Origin: an uncultured Erysipelotrichaceae bacterium
Lineage (GTDB): Bacteria > Bacillota_I > Bacilli_A > Erysipelotrichales > Erysipelotrichaceae
NCBI GenBank assembly: GCA_900319505.1
Contig: ONOV01000173.1
Span: forward strand, 1-6,286
DNA: 6,286 nucleotides
Direction: 5' to 3'
The position numbers and the translations under genes were made by a program. The notes beneath the pieces were generated by a model. It saw only the letters and a list, made by a program, of their open reading frames with translations, searched no databases and had not been told where the DNA came from. This document shows, piece after piece, positions 5,929-6,286 of the stretch; the stretch's first letter is position 1; each line of letters opens with the position of its first letter.

Positions 5929-6286
5929 AAAAAAGAAAACTGATACAATGCGCACTGTCTGTTGTAACAGTGCTGACGCTGATTCTGCCGATCCATGTAC
6001 ACGCAGATGAAAACAGCGATGAAATATCCAATGCGGCCAAATCTCTATCCAGCAGCGTTGCCTCATCCTTAACCAGTGACTATGCTTATGCCTTTGACTA
6101 TGATACGGATCAGATCCTGCTGGATAAGAAAAGTGAAGAAAAGATCTACCCCGCCTCCACCACCAAGATGCTGACTCTTCTGACAGCCCTGAACAATGGG
6201 GCTGATCTGAGTGATCAGGTAACCATCACGGAGGATATGCTGGCAGGGCTGCAGGAAGAAAATGCTTCTGTGGTCGGCTATACAGC
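5925..6286 (+). CDS. D-alanyl-D-alanine carboxypeptidase, S11 family, 3' part outside the window
   Basis: Secreted penicillin-binding protein of the PBP5/DacA type, which removes the terminal D-alanine from peptidoglycan stem peptides. Only the first 120 residues are present; the frame is open at the right edge. Residues 1-27 form a signal peptide: KKRK n-region, hydrophobic core at about 9-23 and a likely cut after VHA27. A Ser/Asn-rich linker (about 30-51) leads to the domain start AYAFDYDTDQILLDKKSEEKIYPAS. The catalytic motif S78-T79-T80-K81 (SxxK) holds the nucleophile serine and base lysine. The following VTITEDML and NASVVGYTA match the family pattern. SxN and KTG motifs should lie downstream. 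The start cannot be further upstream because an in-frame TAA lies at 5919-5921. No clear ribosome binding site precedes it; TATCAT at 5913-5918 would place a transcript start at about the ATG itself. Confidence 0.93.
   Translation, partial: MKKRKLIQCALSVVTVLTLILPIHVHADENSDEISNAAKSLSSSVASSLTSDYAYAFDYDTDQILLDKKSEEKIYPASTTKMLTLLTALNNGADLSDQVTITEDMLAGLQEENASVVGYT

Noticed and set aside
5703..6002. Minus-strand open frame of 99 codons opposite the terminator and the carboxypeptidase start.
   Set aside because: No ribosome binding site or recognisable motif, and it overlaps a clear signal-peptide coding region on the other strand.
1..6286. CRISPR arrays, tRNA or rRNA genes, insertion sequences, phage or defence genes.
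   Set aside because: No spaced direct repeats, cloverleaf structures, transposase or integrase motifs, or terminal inverted repeats were seen. Gene-free gaps are all short (the longest is about 145 bases).

Overview
The window looks like ordinary chromosome of a low-to-mid GC Firmicute. The clues are strong AGGAG-type ribosome binding sites, U-tailed intrinsic terminators, a cre/LacI-type operator, and protein sequences that read as Firmicutes versions of their families. A gut Erysipelotrichia-type bacterium is my best guess, but that rests on general resemblance and not on any computed match.

Layout. Minus strand, right to left: malQ (4-alpha-glucanotransferase, 2457 to 1003) with a hairpin over its stop codon, then uppP (undecaprenyl-diphosphatase, 911 to 57) with its own extended -10 promoter and a terminator at 33-55. 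Plus strand: glgP (glycogen/maltodextrin phosphorylase, 2584-4842) is followed 10 bases later by a cytoplasmic cyclophilin gene (4853-5326) and a strong terminator (5336-5362). Next come a small unrecognised gene (5471-5716), an overlapping tiny reading frame (from 5713/5716), and another strong terminator (5836-5866). The 5' part of a secreted S11-family D-alanyl-D-alanine carboxypeptidase (from 5925) runs off the right edge.

How it fits together. malQ and glgP diverge from a 126-base intergenic region holding a near-consensus cre-like operator. Together they form a maltodextrin/glycogen breakdown module: MalQ rearranges short alpha-1,4-glucans into longer chains and GlgP phosphorolyses these to glucose-1-phosphate. 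One LacI-family regulator (CcpA or a MalR-like protein) could control both. The outer genes, uppP and the carboxypeptidase, belong to cell wall synthesis (lipid carrier recycling and peptidoglycan trimming). The cyclophilin is a general folding enzyme that appears to share the glgP transcript.

Novelty. I see no convincing new multi-gene system. The least explained stretch is 5471-5928. It holds an unrecognised 81-residue protein and an overlapping small frame. Read in frame, that small frame passes through a terminator and ends in an ATGA overlap with the carboxypeptidase start. Shifted -1 at a run of six A, it stops exactly at the terminator. The carboxypeptidase also lacks a visible ribosome binding site.
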